Assembly (NCBI GenBank): GCA_004431415.1
Contig: QPMI01000459.1
Location: 1-64,000 of the forward strand
Source: Cyanophora paradoxa
Taxonomy: Eukaryota; Glaucocystophyceae; Cyanophorales; Cyanophoraceae
Reading direction: 5' to 3'
DNA length: 64,000 bases
The notes beneath the pieces are model-generated. The model saw only the letters and a list, made by a program, of their open reading frames with translations. It ran no database searches and was not told the DNA's origin. Positions within the stretch are counted from its first letter, which is position 1, and each line of letters begins with the position of its first letter. Of this stretch, positions 27,301 through 39,930 are shown one piece after another. Made by a program: the position numbers and the translations under genes.

Positions 27301-29270
27301 GCCCCGCCCCGGCTTCTTATCAAAGATTTACCAATACCAAGGTTTCCTAGTAGCAAGTTTGCAATCTTTAATTGCAATCTTAGCAAGTTTAACTGCTTTT
27401 TCTTGCCCTATGATTTGGTCGACAGCGCCCGCTACGTCCAGGCCCGCCCCGGCTTCCTGTCCTCTTTCTTAGGCGCTCATTCTTATCGCGACCCGCCCTG
27501 CTTCCTACCTCCCAGCTTTTTCCTTCCTAGGTGCTCTTTCTTACCTCCCTCCGACCCGGCAGCTGTGCGAGGGCTTCCGACCCGACATCGCCATCCTCGA
27601 CCAGGTGCCCTTGTACCCCCCCTCCCGCTCCAAGTTCTCTTAGTGGAAAGAGGAAAGCTGAGCCGGCCTCCCCCCCCCCCCCCCCCCCTCCCCCCCATCC
27701 CCCGCAGGAGCTGATGAGCCTCAAGTGGTTCCGCCGCGTACGCCCCTTCTTCGAGCCCAACGTCAAGCGCGCCGTACCCCCCGCCCGCCCTCCCCGCCCC
27801 GTAACCCGTACCACGTCCCCCGCAGGTTCCCCGGCACGCACTACCACCCCCGGGAGCGGTGCTCTCCCTTCCTAATTATAACTCCCCCTCACTCCCACCT
27901 CCCCCCCCCCTTCCGAGCTCACTGTACCCCAGGGGCGCGTTCACGATGAAGTCGCTGATTGACTCGAACTACCGCGGCCCCGACTCCGTCTTCATGGCCG
28001 GCGGCTGGAAGGTCCGATCCCGTACCCCCCAAAGCTACGGTCCTTCGGAGCTGATTTGATCGCAGGAGGACCCCGACACGCGGCACCAGAACGAGTTCCA
28101 GCTCGTGCGTACCCCGCGCGCCTCCGTTCTGTACCCAATCTCATCGCTGTACCCGCCGCAGATCCCGTACGGCCTCGTCAGCCGCCTCGTGCGCAAGTCG
28201 GACTACCCCAGCGGGATCTCCTTCGAGGCGAGCCCGTACCCCCCGCTCGATCCTTCCCTCCTCGCTCAGCGCGCACCCCCGCAGGCGTGGAAGGAGTACA
28301 TGGAGCTCGCCGACAAGGCGACGGTACCCCCGTCCTCCTTCCCCTTCCCTCTCGACCGCAAGAAGGTGCGAGGGCGGCGTTGTTCTGCTACCGTACCCCG
28401 GCCCTCGCCGACGTACCCCCCTCAGTTCGGCCCCGAGACGTGGGAGCACGTGGTCGACAACGACTACTGGGAGGCCCGCCGTGCGCCCTGTACCCCTGGG
28501 CCTTCCTGGCCCCCCCTATCCCCGACTCCGTACCCCCTCTCTTGCGGCAGATCGGAAGGGGTACGAGACGCTGATGTGGGCCATCGAGCGCAACAATCAC
28601 GAGGAGGCCCTCGTGTGCGTCTGTACCCGACTTTTGGCTTTCATCCCCCCCTCTTTTTCCATCCCCTCCTCTGATGACGTACCCCAGGCTGGCGGCCCGG
28701 CTCCTTGAGCGGGAGGAGAAGGAGAACCCCACTCAGCCCGACCACATTTACAAGGCGGGCGTACCCCCTCCAGCCCAGTGCCCCGCCCCGCTGAACGCCG
28801 TACCCCCGCAGAACCTCGGCATCACGTACGGCCGGCTGGCGCAGATCGACGGCGTGAAGTACGTACCCCTCATGATCAGGCACTTCGGGACCTACATCGA
28901 GCGGGCGCGCCCCTCTCTCTTGTCTCCTTGTACCCCTCCCCCTATCGAGCCGGTCCGAGGTACAGGCGGAGCGGGCCAAGGAGGCGGACAAGGACCTGAA
29001 GGTCATCAAGGACACCGTCGAGCACGCCCGCCAGTCCATGAAGTCCTGGGAGGGGTACGCTGTTTCGGGGAAGGGGGGGGTACGCCGGGCCTTGCCGATC
29101 CGCCGGGGCGCAGGGCGGCTGGGGCGGGGCAGGGCCAGGCGCAGGCGACGGCGGCGCCGGCTCCGGCGGCGGCAGAGAAGGAAGCAGAGGCGGCGTCAAC
29201 AGAGGCCCCAGCAGCCGCGGGCGGCAAGCGCCGGCCGCGCGGCAAAAAGATCGGCGACACGCCGGGATAG
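24365..29270 (+). CDS. TMEM260-like O-mannosyltransferase (DUF2723 family), many introns
   Basis: ER membrane glycosyltransferase; animal TMEM260 adds O-mannose to IPT-domain proteins. After a 75-residue cytosolic N-terminus comes a membrane helix ([19 protein letters not shown]) and the family signature [12 protein letters not shown], followed across an intron by [12 protein letters not shown]. Later exons give [49 protein letters not shown], a [11 protein letters not shown] segment, [37 protein letters not shown] and RHQNEFQL with [10 protein letters not shown], all in TMEM260 order. Clear exons: 24365-24737, 24804-25024, 25075-25155, from 25219. The second intron has a GC donor; many others start GTACCCC. 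The C-terminal 100 residues are Ala/Lys/Glu-rich and end GKKIGDTPG. Introns carry C-runs up to about 20 bases, so later exon borders are approximate. Confidence 0.75.
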
Positions 29271-30984
29271 GTCCCTGGCCGATTTTGCGAATTGTTTCAG
29301 TCTCTTTGTTAGTAAGTGTAAGCTGCTGAGCTCCAACATGCAAGGCTTTACTGAAAGGTTAGTTTCACTGAATCAGCGATCGCGGGTCATGATTAGTCAC
29401 AGCGGAGAAGCTGCGCGTGCGGACCGGAAGCTCTGGATCTTACGCAACTTAAACTCAGCTCTAAGTTAAATTGGCAACTTATTCAATGATTGGCAACTTG
29501 GCAAGCCTGAAGCGCCCAAGACGGACCTAACTCATGATCATCGGATCAGCCCCGCTTCTTCAAAGCCTAAGCCTGGCATCGGGCAGGCCTGGCTCTGATC
29601 ATGACCTGCGGCAGCGGCAGCCGGGCCCGGGGCCCGGCTGAAACAAAGAGACTGAAACTGCATGCGCAGCCGGCAGATGGCCCGGCCCCCAGCGACCGCG
29701 GGCCGGGGCTCAAGAGAGCTTGCTCAGCGGCTGGTGGCCAATGCACTGCGGCATATGATCAATGATCAAGGACATCATCATGATCAATGATATATATCGA
29801 TCCCGGGCTGCCCGGGGCCCGGCCGCCCGGCCCGCGGTCCATTCGAATTGCCATCGATATCCGGTACGCCGTGATCATGACGGTGGCCTGCCGGTCACGC
29901 GTACGGGCCCCAATTCCCGGGCCCGGCAGTGGGCCTGGGGCCCGGCGGTCGAGCCGGGGGCTCCGAGCTCGAGGCCCCCGGGCTCCCTCCCCTCAGGGCC
30001 TACCCCTCCCTGGGCCCCTCCCCCGCGCGCCAGGGCCGGGCCAGTTCACACTTCCTCACAGCAACTTCCGAAGTTCATTACGCGGCGGGCTCCCCGAGGC
30101 CAGGGCAGCGGCGCCGATATATGGATCGCGGAGCCCGTCCTGCCCGGGCCCGGGGCTGCGCCGCGGCGACCCGGCGGGAATTCGAACAGCGGAGAAGCCC
30201 CGGATGGACGACCAGCGCGCCGGGCAGCCATATATAGCCAGGGCCTCCAGGGTCTGGGAGCTCGAGCGGGGCGGGAGGCCCGAGGCGGCGCCTCTTTGCC
30301 GGCTCGCCCCCCTCCGCCAGCGCCTGGAGCATGGGGTCGAGCTCGAGTCAGCGAGGCCAGCTGCTCGGGGCGAGCGGGCGAGAGTGACCATGGCGGCTGC
30401 GGCGCGGCCGCGGACGGACCTCGCTCTTCTCACCTTGCTGGACCGCGATCATGAATCACGGAGAGAGGGACTGCCTCGCGTGCCCCGACGCAGCCGCCAG
30501 GCCTAGGCTGGGTTCTCCGCCTCCGCCGTCGAACTTCTTGCGCCCGCTTCCGCCCCCGACGGTATAGGTCTGCGCGCGCGCATCGATTTCATGGCATGAA
30601 GCGCACCGGCGCGCCGCATGAAGCGATGCGCACCGAGCCTCGCTGCATTCTCGTCGATAGTTCGCGCGCACGCGCGCGGCTTGCGCACGGCGCTGCAGTG
30701 GCGGCATGCGGATGCTGTTCGAGCATTGCTTCCTCGCTCGATGTCTTTGTCTAAATCGCTTTAGCTACCCGTCCGCTCGTCCGTGTGCGTATGCGGTGGC
30801 ATTTCCGAGCACGCCAGTCGCTCCTAGATAGATGCGTTGCATCGGTCAACCGCAGCATCACGGCCCACGCTGCCCGCCCGCCGCATCACGCCGCTACCGG
30901 GATTTGAAAGTTGGCTGACGCGGGGTACAAGGCCACATTACGAACCGATCGGCCGCTCGCCCTGCGGCTGGGCGCGTCGGGGAG
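29271..30984. other. Intergenic region, no gene supported
   Basis: About 1.7 kb with AT-rich palindromes (TGATCATGATCA types around 29,750-29,800) next to GC-rich stretches. Open frames at 29,762-30,506 are Pro/Arg/Gly-rich in all frames and look like composition effects. Likely holds the 3' UTR of one gene and the promoter of the next. Confidence 0.6.
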
Positions 30985-33900
30985 ATGCCGCTTCTCGACG
31001 TGCGCGATCGGGAGGCGCTCGAGACGCTGGTCACGACGCTGTGGGACTTCGTCGTGGTCGGCGCCGGGGCCAGCGGATGCGTCCTCGCCGCGCGGCTCGC
31101 CGGGGCGCTCCCCGACTGCAGGATCCTGCTGCTGGATCCCGGCGGGCCACCTGAGCGGGACGGAAGGCTCGCCAGCGTCATCCATGCGCCAGCGCGCTGG
31201 GCCGCGTCCCTCGCGTCAGCGACCCGGTGTGTACGCGAACGCGAGCAGCTTCGGCTGTGCACGCGAGGCAGCCGCAGCGCTCGCCGCCCGCCGCCCGCGA
31301 CTGTTGGGGCCCCGGCTCACGCGCCTCGTGCACGCGCAGGTTCATTAGCGTGCCGCAGCGGCACCTGTGCAACCGAAGCATCTTCAACGTCGCCGGACAC
31401 GGGTTCGGGGGAACCTCGAACGTCAACGGTGCGGTCGGATCGCAGCGCCGTCGATTCTGCCCATGAATTTGACCGCCGTTCGCAGCGTGCATCTGGTTCC
31501 GTGGGGCGGGGCACGTGTTCGACTCCTGGCGCTGCGCGGGCTGGTCCTACGACGAGCTGCGCGGCGAGTTCGAAGGGCTCGAGTCCGGCGGCCTGTCGCT
31601 CGAGCAGCCGGGCCGGGAGGGCGCCCTGGCGGCCGCGTTCTGCGAGGCGGCCCGCGAGTGCGGCTTCTCGGAGAACCAGCGCTACAACGAAATCCACACC
31701 GAAGGCTTCGGGTACACCTGGCAGACCGTGCGCAAGGGGACTCGCCAGAGTGAGCTTCGCTTCCGCGTGGAGGCCATGTCGAACTTCGGATTGACGCGAG
31801 CGGGCAGCGACCTGGCAGGCGTTCGTCGAGCCCGCGCTTGGCTCATGCGGAAACCTGTACGTCGCTGGGAGCACCGGCGTTCGACGGGTGCATGCGTCTT
31901 ATTCGTGTTGTGCTCTTTCTGACCGGGCTGACGACGTCCGGCCGCAGCTGCTCTTCAACAGCGACGCGGCGGTCCCGCAGGTGGAGGGCGTGGAGGTGGA
32001 CTTCACGACGCACAAGCAGCGCGCGGGCCCGAGCCGAGGCGTCATCCGACTTCGCCCCAGCGGGGAGGTCCTCCTCTGCGCCGGTACCCCCCCCCGGCTC
32101 TTGCAGCGTACCCCGGGGATCATCATCATGCGCTCACCTGATTCCGAACGCGCTCGCTGCAGGCTCCCTGGAATCGCCGAGGCTTCTCGTCGCGAGCGGG
32201 GTCGGGAGCCCCGAGGACGTGGAGCGCGCGGGGGCGCAGCCCGTCGCCCTGAACGAGGGAGTCGGCAGGAACCTGCAGGGTGAGCGGGGCGGGCGCGCGA
32301 GGCGGCTCAGCCGTCGCTCACCCGAGTCTGATCCGATCTGATCTGATCTGATCGCTTCCCGGCTCAGACCACGTCCTGGCGGTCTCGGCGTTCGCGTCCC
32401 CAAAGCCGATCGCGGGCACCCTGGGCGCGGGAACGGACGCTCAGGTCCGCTTCAAGCCCAGCCTCCCCGCTAAGCTCGCCGAGCCTCCCCTCTAAGCTCG
32501 CCGCTGAGCTCGCCGCCCCGCCTAAAGCTCTCTCTGCACTTAGCTGCCTCCCCTCAGTTCTTCTTTCTCTCTGATCCTAGCGCAGGTGCTGGCGCGCTCG
32601 TCGCTCTCCGGCAAGGACGTCGGCCCCGACCTCCAGCTCCTGCTCCTCTCCGGGAGGCACTACATCACCGACGGTGCGGCGCCGGAGAAGGCTAGAGCGG
32701 TTACATGAAGCGGGGCGCACCCGGGCGAGGAAGGCTCCCCCGGCGAGGCCCGGGCCGGGGCCGGGGGGCCGGGGGCTTGGGCGCCGCCGAGGCGGCCGGG
32801 GCGGCCGGGAACGAGGGCCTGCCGTCGGGGCGCTGATCGGTTTGGGGCGCCCCGCCGATTCGAAGCCGCGCTGATTAGCTATGTAGCGCCGCACCAGAGA
32901 ACGGGTTAGAGGGCGGACGAAGCAGGGGCCCGGGCCCGGGCCCGGGCCGTCGCGGCGCCGGCGCTGATTCGTTTGGGGCGCCCCGCGCGCAGCCCTACCC
33001 CTCCTCGTCGAAGAGCTCCTCTTCCAGTGAGTCACGCGCATTCAAATTCAACGTTTCAAATTCGAAAGCTCACGCTCGCGATCGTTTCCTCGCAGATTCC
33101 CGCCCGGTAAATAAACCCGGCCCGGAGCCGCTCGCGTCCCGCCCCGCCCCGCCCCGCCCCGCCGCCTCACCTGACCCGACCTGCCCCCCAGGCCGCTTCC
33201 TGCGGCGGGACGGGCTCCTCGCCCGCGCCCTCGGCGCCGCCCTCCGCCTCCTCGTCGCGCTATTAATAGCCCTGCCCTTCGTCTCCTCCCTCCTCTCCCA
33301 CCTCTGGTGCGCGCGCGATCGCATCTAGGATTCTTCTTCTTCTGCCTCTAACCAACCGCTCTCTCCAGGTTCATTCTGGTGCCCTCGCCTCCCACCCACC
33401 CCTCGCCGCCCCCGTCTTCTCTTATCGAACCCCAGGCGGTCAACCTCCGGCCCGAGTCGCGGGGCAGGCTCTTCGTCGAGCGGGGCGGATCATCATCCCG
33501 ACCCGGAGGCGGAGGCGGAGGAAGCGGAGGAGGGGCCGGGCGTGTGGTGCTGGACCCGGGGTACCTCTCCGCCCCGCTGGACGCCCCCCGCAGCGTCGAG
33601 GCCCTCGCCCTCGCGGTGCGTAGTTCGCCCGAGAAGGCGGCGCCGGCGCGGGCTCCTTTTTCTCCTCCTTCTTCTTCGCCGGCATTTAGACCCGCTGCAG
33701 CACCTAGACGTCCTCTCCTGATCGTGATCGGGGCCCTGACCTCCGCGGCAGCACCGCATCGCGAGGAGCCCCGCCCTCCGCCCCTTCTTCGCCTTCCAGC
33801 TCCTCCCGCCCCCCTGGGCCTTCGGATTCCCCTGGCCGTGGCGATGGAGATGGAGATCCGCCCCCGAGAAGAATAAGAAGAAGGACACGGGCGGGCTCCT

Positions 33901-34440
33901 CAACTACGTTCGCAGATTCGCGAACACGTGCGCCCATTCGTTCTTCGTTCTCTAACCTGCTAATTCCTGCGCAGAACATGTGCGGAAGTCTTCGGCTGCT
34001 GTCTTTGAGTTCCTTCTTGGATCTAATCTTCTTCGCCCGGCCCAGTCCACGTGTGCGGGACGGCGGCCATGGGATCGAATCCGGACTCGGCGCTAGACGA
34101 GGAGCTGCGCGTGCGGGTACGCCTCGTTCTAGATCGTGGACTCGACTCGCCCCCAGATCTGTTCTCACCGCCCAGCAGGGGGTCTCGGGCGTCCGAGTCG
34201 CCGACGCCTCCAGCATACCCGTCATCCCCTCGGCCAACATACAGGCAAGCACTAGATCCAGCATATAGATCTAGACCTATAGATCCAGACCCGCTGCAGC
34301 CTCGGGCGCACAGACCTCCCTCCTCTGATCGGCGCCCTCACCCTTGCCACATCCAGGCCGCGGTCCTCGTCATCGCGGCGCGGGCCGCCAAGCTCATCGC
34401 CCAGCGGCGATCCCGAGCATTAGCGGACAAGGGTCCGTAG
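30985..34440 (+). CDS. GMC-family FAD-dependent oxidoreductase
   Basis: Glucose-methanol-choline oxidoreductase, FAD enzyme acting on an alcohol. The first exon has the dinucleotide site VVVGAGASGCVLAARLAG and the ribose-binding acidic end LLLDPGG. Later exons show FGGTSNVNGAVG (FAD-contact loop), ESPRLLVASGVG with GVGRNLQDH (GMC signature 2 area), and the C-terminal domain with HVCGTAAMG and VADASSIPVIPSANIQAA, which supply the active-site His and Asn. A hydrophobic stretch (ALRLLVALLIALPFVSSLL) within the substrate domain suggests membrane attachment. The intron after AACATACAG (about 34,243) begins with GC rather than GT. Substrate unknown; closest named members are choline and long-chain alcohol dehydrogenases. 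The stop at 34440 closes the ALADKGP tail. Confidence 0.75.
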
Positions 34441-34576
34441 AGCTCGAGCTCAGCGGGGGGAGGGCGAGGCCTCGGACGACGCGGCGGTCGTTCCTATTGA
34501 TTTGAAATATTTAAGAATGCAAGTACGCGGGCATGGGACGTATACATGCGACGGAATGCATACGCGTGCGTCACGA

Positions 34577-37003
34577 TCACAGGGCCGGCTGCATGTTGGA
34601 GCGGACCCACTGGACCGCCTGCTCGAGCCCCGCGCACGTCGCCCGCGCGATGCCATCCAGCGCCTCGTCCCCCCTGGGAAGAATGAGCGGGAGGGGAATA
34701 GACAGGGGGGTACGGGCGCACGTGGTGGCCCCGCCGCTCGCCGCGTAGGCGGCCGCCAGCGCTGCGAAGCGCGCCGCGTCGGGCTGCGGGGTACGGCGCG
34801 GTCGGTCGGCGCGGGGGTACAGGCAGCATTCGAATTCAAAGGGCGCTCGCCTCTACGGCGGGCTCCGCCTTGTCCCCCTCCCCCATGCCGGGCACCAGCT
34901 CCGATGCCTGCGGGGGTACGGGGTTACGAGCGAAGGAAGAAGAGAATGGGGCCCGGCGTGCCTTGAACCTGAACTCCTGCCGCACGTAGCTCCCGTCCGC
35001 CTGCCGTGCTGTGCAGAGCACCTGCAACGGGGACGGCTCGGCTGCGGTTCCCCGATCGGGTCCGAAGGGGACCGAAATCGCGTACCTCGGCGGCGCGGGT
35101 CGGGGAGAAGGGGAGGGAGCCCTCGAGCCCCCTCCGCACGATCACGGCCCCTGCGCAGCGCGGTCGTGAGCGCGGGGCGGAGCGTATCGCACCCCCTCGG
35201 CTCGCACCGCGGTACCCCGCGCGCTCAGCTTGCTCGACCATCTTCTCCGTGTAGGACGGGTGGAAGGCGCTCGTCACGATGATGTCCGCCCGAACCTTTG
35301 GGGGTACGGGTGAGGCCGGGGGATACCGCGTAGGGGAGAACGGGGACGGGGGTACCGCGTCGACGAGCTTCTCGATGGTGGCGACGAAGGGCCGCTTGAT
35401 CATCGCCCGGCGGATGTCAACCCACCTGCGAGGGTACCGGATTTCAAGGTCGGGCCGGGGCGGGGCGGGGGCGGGGCGGGGAGGGGGTACCGATCGAGGG
35501 CGGGGGAGAGGTCGGCCTGGTCCACGAACCAGCCGAGGGGCGGCTTGGGGCCGGCCAGGTCGGCCATCGAGCGCGCCCACGCCGCCGGCGCCCTGCCGGC
35601 CCCCGCGTCGGATCGTAGGGCGCGAGGAAGGAAAACGAAGGAGAGCGTACCCCTCCCCTGCGGCGAGGCGGGATACGACGTTGCGGAGGTTCGCCGCGTA
35701 CTTCGGGCCGCTCGTCCGCCCGCACTGTACCCCCGGGCGGCGGCTCGGCACTGTACCCCTCTTTGGGAGGCGGGGGGGACACCACGCACCAGCGAGACGA
35801 CGCGGTACCCCTTCGTCTGGAAGAAGTGCGCGAGGAGGGGGGTGGCGATGTACGATTTGAGCACCCCGTCGAACGGCTCCGCGAGCCTGCGGGGGTACGG
35901 GTGAGGCCGGCCGGGACCTGCGGGGGGTACACGCGCGGGGCGCACTGCAGGATCGGCTCGCCCGGCGGGGTAGGGGCCTTGAAGGCTTCGCTGATCCTGC
36001 GGCGGGCCGCGGTCAAGCCCGCTGGCCTGGCACAGGGGCGCAGCGCGCGCACGAAGCGTTCATTGCCCTAACAAGCTCCTGGTACTCTTCCGCCGTCTCG
36101 TAGCGGACGCGGAGCACCGTCGCGCAGAGCGCGCGGGCCGCGTCGTGCCAGGTCGACCCCACGGGGCCCTCGCCCTGCGCGGAACGGCGCGCCCGTTCGG
36201 CTTGACTGATTGAGGGGCGAGCGAAGAGGGTCGCGGGAGCGCGCGCCTGCTCCGAGAAATCGAAGAAGAAGTCGGCGAGGACAGCGGCGTCGGGCCGATC
36301 GAGCGTCCGCCCGGCGAGCAGCTCCTCGGCGATGCGGCGGATCGAATCGGGGGCGTCCGGAAGCACAGCCGCGGCCAGCGCCCGCGGGTCGTCGATGTAC
36401 GGCACGACCGGAATGAAGGCTTCCCGCTCCGCCGGAGTGAGGCCCTTGAACCGCAGAGCCGCAAGGAACGCGGCTCTCTGCACCGGGTTCACCGCGCCCG
36501 CCCGCATCTCTGCCGCGCCGCGTGAGCGTTTTGCGCCGAAATAAGAACGGGACGAACGAGCTGCGCACCGTTAACGATGCGCTCCACGACGTCAGCTGGT
36601 GTCTCCTTGCTGCCCTTCTTGCCCACCGCGACCGCTTTGATGCCCTCCACGATCGGCGTGACCGGCGGCGGCCCGACGACCGCCTCTTCTCTCGCCTGCA
36701 CATACGAGCCGATCAGCGGTTCGGCGCCGCCACGAGGGCCTCGCGTACGCCGCCGCGTGCCAGCGGCCGCGCGGCGCGTACCGTCAGCGGTGCAGGGGCG
36801 CTCTCGCAGCGCGCCGAGCCGACAAAATGACGCCGCTGGCGGCGAATCGGCGCCCAGCGCGCCGCTGGGACCGATGCGGATCGCCAGAAGCTGCTGCTGC
36901 GCGAAGCTAGCGCGGAGGCAGATGCAAGAGGGCACGCTTGAGCCTCTCGCGCAGCCGGACGCCCTGCGGGCCTCGCTGCAGGGCCCAGGCCGAAGCTGAA
37001 CAT
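34577..37003 (-). CDS. Organelle-targeted TrpD2/YbiB-like family-3 glycosyltransferase
   Basis: The ATG at 37003 opens an 85-residue Ala/Arg/Ser-rich leader (MFSFGLGPAARP to VGSARCES), typical of a mitochondrial or plastid transit peptide. A 53-bp intron follows (GTACGC...TGCAG). The helical domain matches Glycos_trans_3N: TPADVVERIVNGAQL, QRAAFLAALRFKGLT. A second helical set lies around IAEELLAGRTLDRPDAA. The catalytic-domain exons show EPFDGVLKSYIATPLLAHFF, GWFVDQADLSPALDR, RRAMIKRPFVATIEKLVDAV, VTSAFHPSYTEKMVEQA and VIVRRGLEGSLPFSPTR, in the order seen in bacterial TrpD2 (YbiB), a nucleic-acid-binding relative of anthranilate phosphoribosyltransferase. It ends with an Ala-rich helix (LEQAVQWVRSNMQPAL). 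True catalytic role is uncertain, as for YbiB. Confidence 0.65.
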
Positions 37004-37270
37004 TTTTACTGGTGTACCCGGGTCCTCGGTGCAGCGTACCCGTGGGTCAGAAAAACGGCACATTTGAACAACCCCTCCAACACATCTTCCGGTGCGTTCC
37101 CGCCCGTCCCCGTCTTTCGGAGTTTGTAGCGTTGGCGTTCAATGCACTCTAGAAGTCATTTAGAGGCCTCAGCGACCCGTCCGGCCGGCATCAGTGGCTC
37201 CCGCCGATCGTCCACCGGACTCTCGCGGAATTCATCGGGCTGACGTACCGGCCTCGCAGAACTCATCACA

Positions 37271-38083
37271 ATGGCCCCCAAGCGTGCTGCGGCGAAGGCG
37301 GCGAACGAGAAGCTGAAGGCAGACAGCACAATCAAGAAGAAGGGTTCGTACGCTTATCGCCAGGCCATAAACGGCAAGGCATTTCGCCGAATAAGTCTCC
37401 TAAGATTGCTTAAAGTCGCCGAACGAATCCGGCTGGCCCGAAGAAGCGTTTCCCGCCTTCGCGTTCAAAAGTCCTAGGCACCCAGTCCGTCCTAGCTGCG
37501 TACAGCCTCGCCGTACAGCTTCGCAGCCTCTAAGACTCTTTAAGGCCTTCTTCCTATGTGTACCAGCCTGCCCTGCCCGCATTTTCCGCGATTCGAAGTG
37601 CTCGCCGATTCAGGGCCATTTTAGCGGCCCTCGACCGCCCGCAAAGCCGGCCAGCCTCTAGACCTCTACAATAACACTTCTAGTCGTTAATGAAAGGCTG
37701 CGCCGTCGCCGATTCCCGCAAGTCGCCGCATTTCAAACTTTCCGTTCTGCGCCTCGGGCCGAGGAGGCCCTTCGAGCCGTCGCCATGCGCCCTCCAGCCT
37801 TTAGCTATGATATTCCAGCTTAGTTGTAGACTTTCCGTTGAATTCCGCTCGAGTTTGTAGTCGCGCAAGTTTGACCGGACAACGCCTCCGCAGCCCCGGC
37901 CAAGACTGACAAGCCCAAGAAGGAGAAGGCGCCCAAGAAGGAGAAGGCCCCCAAGGAGAAGAAGGGCGGCAAGGTCAGACGCTGCAGAATCGAACGCTTT
38001 TCACCGCCTGCGCACTCGCGTCTGAGCCGCCCCCGCGTGTCCTGCAGAAGGAGGAGAAGAAGGCTGCGGAGAAGAAGGACTAA
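37271..38083 (+). CDS. Small lysine-rich protein, 62 aa, histone-H1-tail-like
   Basis: Three exons (37271-37343, 37894-37973, 38048-38083) give 62 residues, over one third Lys, with Ala, Glu and Pro and repeated KKEKAPK units. It starts MAPKRAAAKAANEKLKAD, nearly the same as the start of the next gene. Likely a chromatin or nucleic-acid-binding protein. The first intron (550 bp) is long for its size. Confidence 0.6.
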
Positions 38084-38719
38084 GCGTCTCCTAGTCCTGA
38101 ATCCCCACGCGTCATCCCTTTCCCGACTGCGTTTGGAGCCTTTCGGCCCCCTCAACCTCGACCCCTCGCGTTCCATCCCGATCTTGTGTTATATGTAGGA
38201 GCAGCTGCTAGATACGTCTTCTGTGCCTGCATTGCAGAGCGTTAGTTCGCGTTTGCAACTGTATAGATTGAAGGTCGAATTCAATATTCGTTGCAGCATC
38301 GACTCCTGCGCCCTTCGTCCCTCCTAGACTGATCGGCTACCGTCCCTCCGGCCTCAGCCTAGCGCTCTGTCTTCACTACGGGGATGTGCACCCGCGCCAC
38401 GGCCGAGGATGTCGTGGCGGTGCCCATGCGAACCTTGGCGGTGCTTTCTCCAACGTTAGCGGCATTTGTAGGCAGCGGACGCGGTACGCATAAGCAGAAG
38501 ACCTCGAGAGAACCATGATCATGAGCGTCAGCACGCCCAGCCGACGTCGCGCGTGCAAGCGTCGGGCCGGGCCACGTGCACCCGGATCAAATTGCAGCGA
38601 GGGGGTTCGACATTCATTATAGCAGGGCCGGTCCAGACAAGCTCAAGGTACGCTCAGTTCGCTTGCGCAGCTGCGTCAGCGTGTGTGTGCTTATCGATAT
38701 CGGGGACGCGGTCCGCAGG
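38084..38719. other. Intergenic region, no gene seen
   Basis: About 640 bp between the two related lysine-rich genes. No supported ORF, repeat or motif. Confidence 0.6.
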
Positions 38720-39930
38720 ATGCCACCAAAGCGAGCGGCAGCCAAGGCGGCCGCCGAGAAGGTCTCGGCGGACACCGCGAGCAAGGCGAAGCGGAAGTCC
38801 GCAGGTGAGCGCGAATGCGATCTGAGCACGTTCGCCAGGCCGAGCGCCGCCGTGGCCAGCGCTTCGCACGCCCTAGCAGTTATGAGCGCACGCGCCCGGC
38901 CAGCACTGGCCCAGCAGCTGCGGCCGCTCGAGAGGCTCCGGCGCGACAAGAACATTGTTACTTCTCTAAGCTTTCGACACCGTGCCTCCGCCAGCTAGCG
39001 CTTGCCTGCCTCGTCAGTTCGCGCATCCATCGCTCAGCGGCTGACCGGACCTCGGACCGCGCGGCGCGCAGACGAGGCGGAAAAGAAGGACAAAAAGAAG
39101 GCGAAGGCCGAGAAGCCCAAGAAGAAGGAGGAGGAGAGCGAAGAGAGCGGGGTGAGCGAGGCGGAGAAGGCCCCCAAGGAGAAGGCGCCGGCCGCGAAGG
39201 TCCTCACGTGCCGCCGAGCTCGCTCGCAGCTCCTCTGCAATCTCGTGCTCGACGAGAGCTGGGTCTTCACCTTACATCCGCGCGTATCGCAGAAGGAAAA
39301 GAAGGCGGAGAATAAGGAGGAGAAGGAGGCGGCCAAGCCCGCGGGCCCCGCGACGGACGGCTTCGATTATTACTGGGCTAGGAAGAACTGCGAGGTGCTT
39401 TATCTTGCCTTCTTCTTGCCCTGCTTCTTCTTTCCACTGATCGCTCGCACCTGGGCGCCGGCGCCGGCCGGGCCCACAGCAATGCAAGAAGGCCGAGGTG
39501 CGATTCGGCGACCTTGAAGCCCGCCCCGCTAGCTCTCTTTCTCTCTAACGCCCGCGCAGGCTTTCTTCAGCAAGCACGGGATCGTCCACCCGGCGCCCGA
39601 GGACGCGACCAAGGTCAAGAAGACGAAGGCGCAAATGGTCGAGCTTGTGAAGCGCGCGAAGACGCTCCTCGGCAACAAGGCCACGAAGCTTGTGAAGGAG
39701 GACGTTTCAAAGATGAGCGACTCGGACATCACGGACGTGGTGGCCGGGCCCTCGGGCGGCCTCCGCGCCCCCTTCATGCTGGTGAGCCTCAGCGAGCTCC
39801 CCTGCCTTATATATGCCCCGCCTCATCTCAAATTTGATCCCGCCCGCGCCCGGCCCGCCCCGCGCAGTACAAGGACTTCGCGGTCGTCGGCTGCAAAGAG
39901 GAGGCCCTGAAGGAGGCCTTCGGCAAGTAG
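38720..39930 (+). CDS. Lysine-rich protein fused to ArsC/Spx-like thioredoxin fold
   Basis: Exon 1 (38720-38804) encodes MPPKRAAAKAAAEKV, matching the start of the previous gene. Exon 2 (39072-39199) is Lys/Glu-rich. Exon 3 starts at 39293 and reaches FDYYWARKNCE; a tiny exon adds the second Cys and KKAE; the next exon reads AFFSKHGIVHPAPEDATK and AQMVELVKRAKTLLG; the last reads YKDFAVVGCKEEALKEAFG to the stop at 39930. Order and spacing fit the ArsC/Spx fold (Cys near the first strand, FFxxHGI helix, closing VGxxEEAxKEAF). The Cys-x-x-Cys is formed across an intron. The catalytic Arg of true arsenate reductases is not obvious, so a redox-sensing or DNA-associated role is more likely than arsenate reduction. 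Confidence 0.55.

Noticed and set aside
29762-30506. Open frames of about 230 residues in the gap before the GMC gene
   Set aside because: All frames are open because of high GC; residues are mostly Arg, Pro, Gly and Ala, with no splice or domain pattern.
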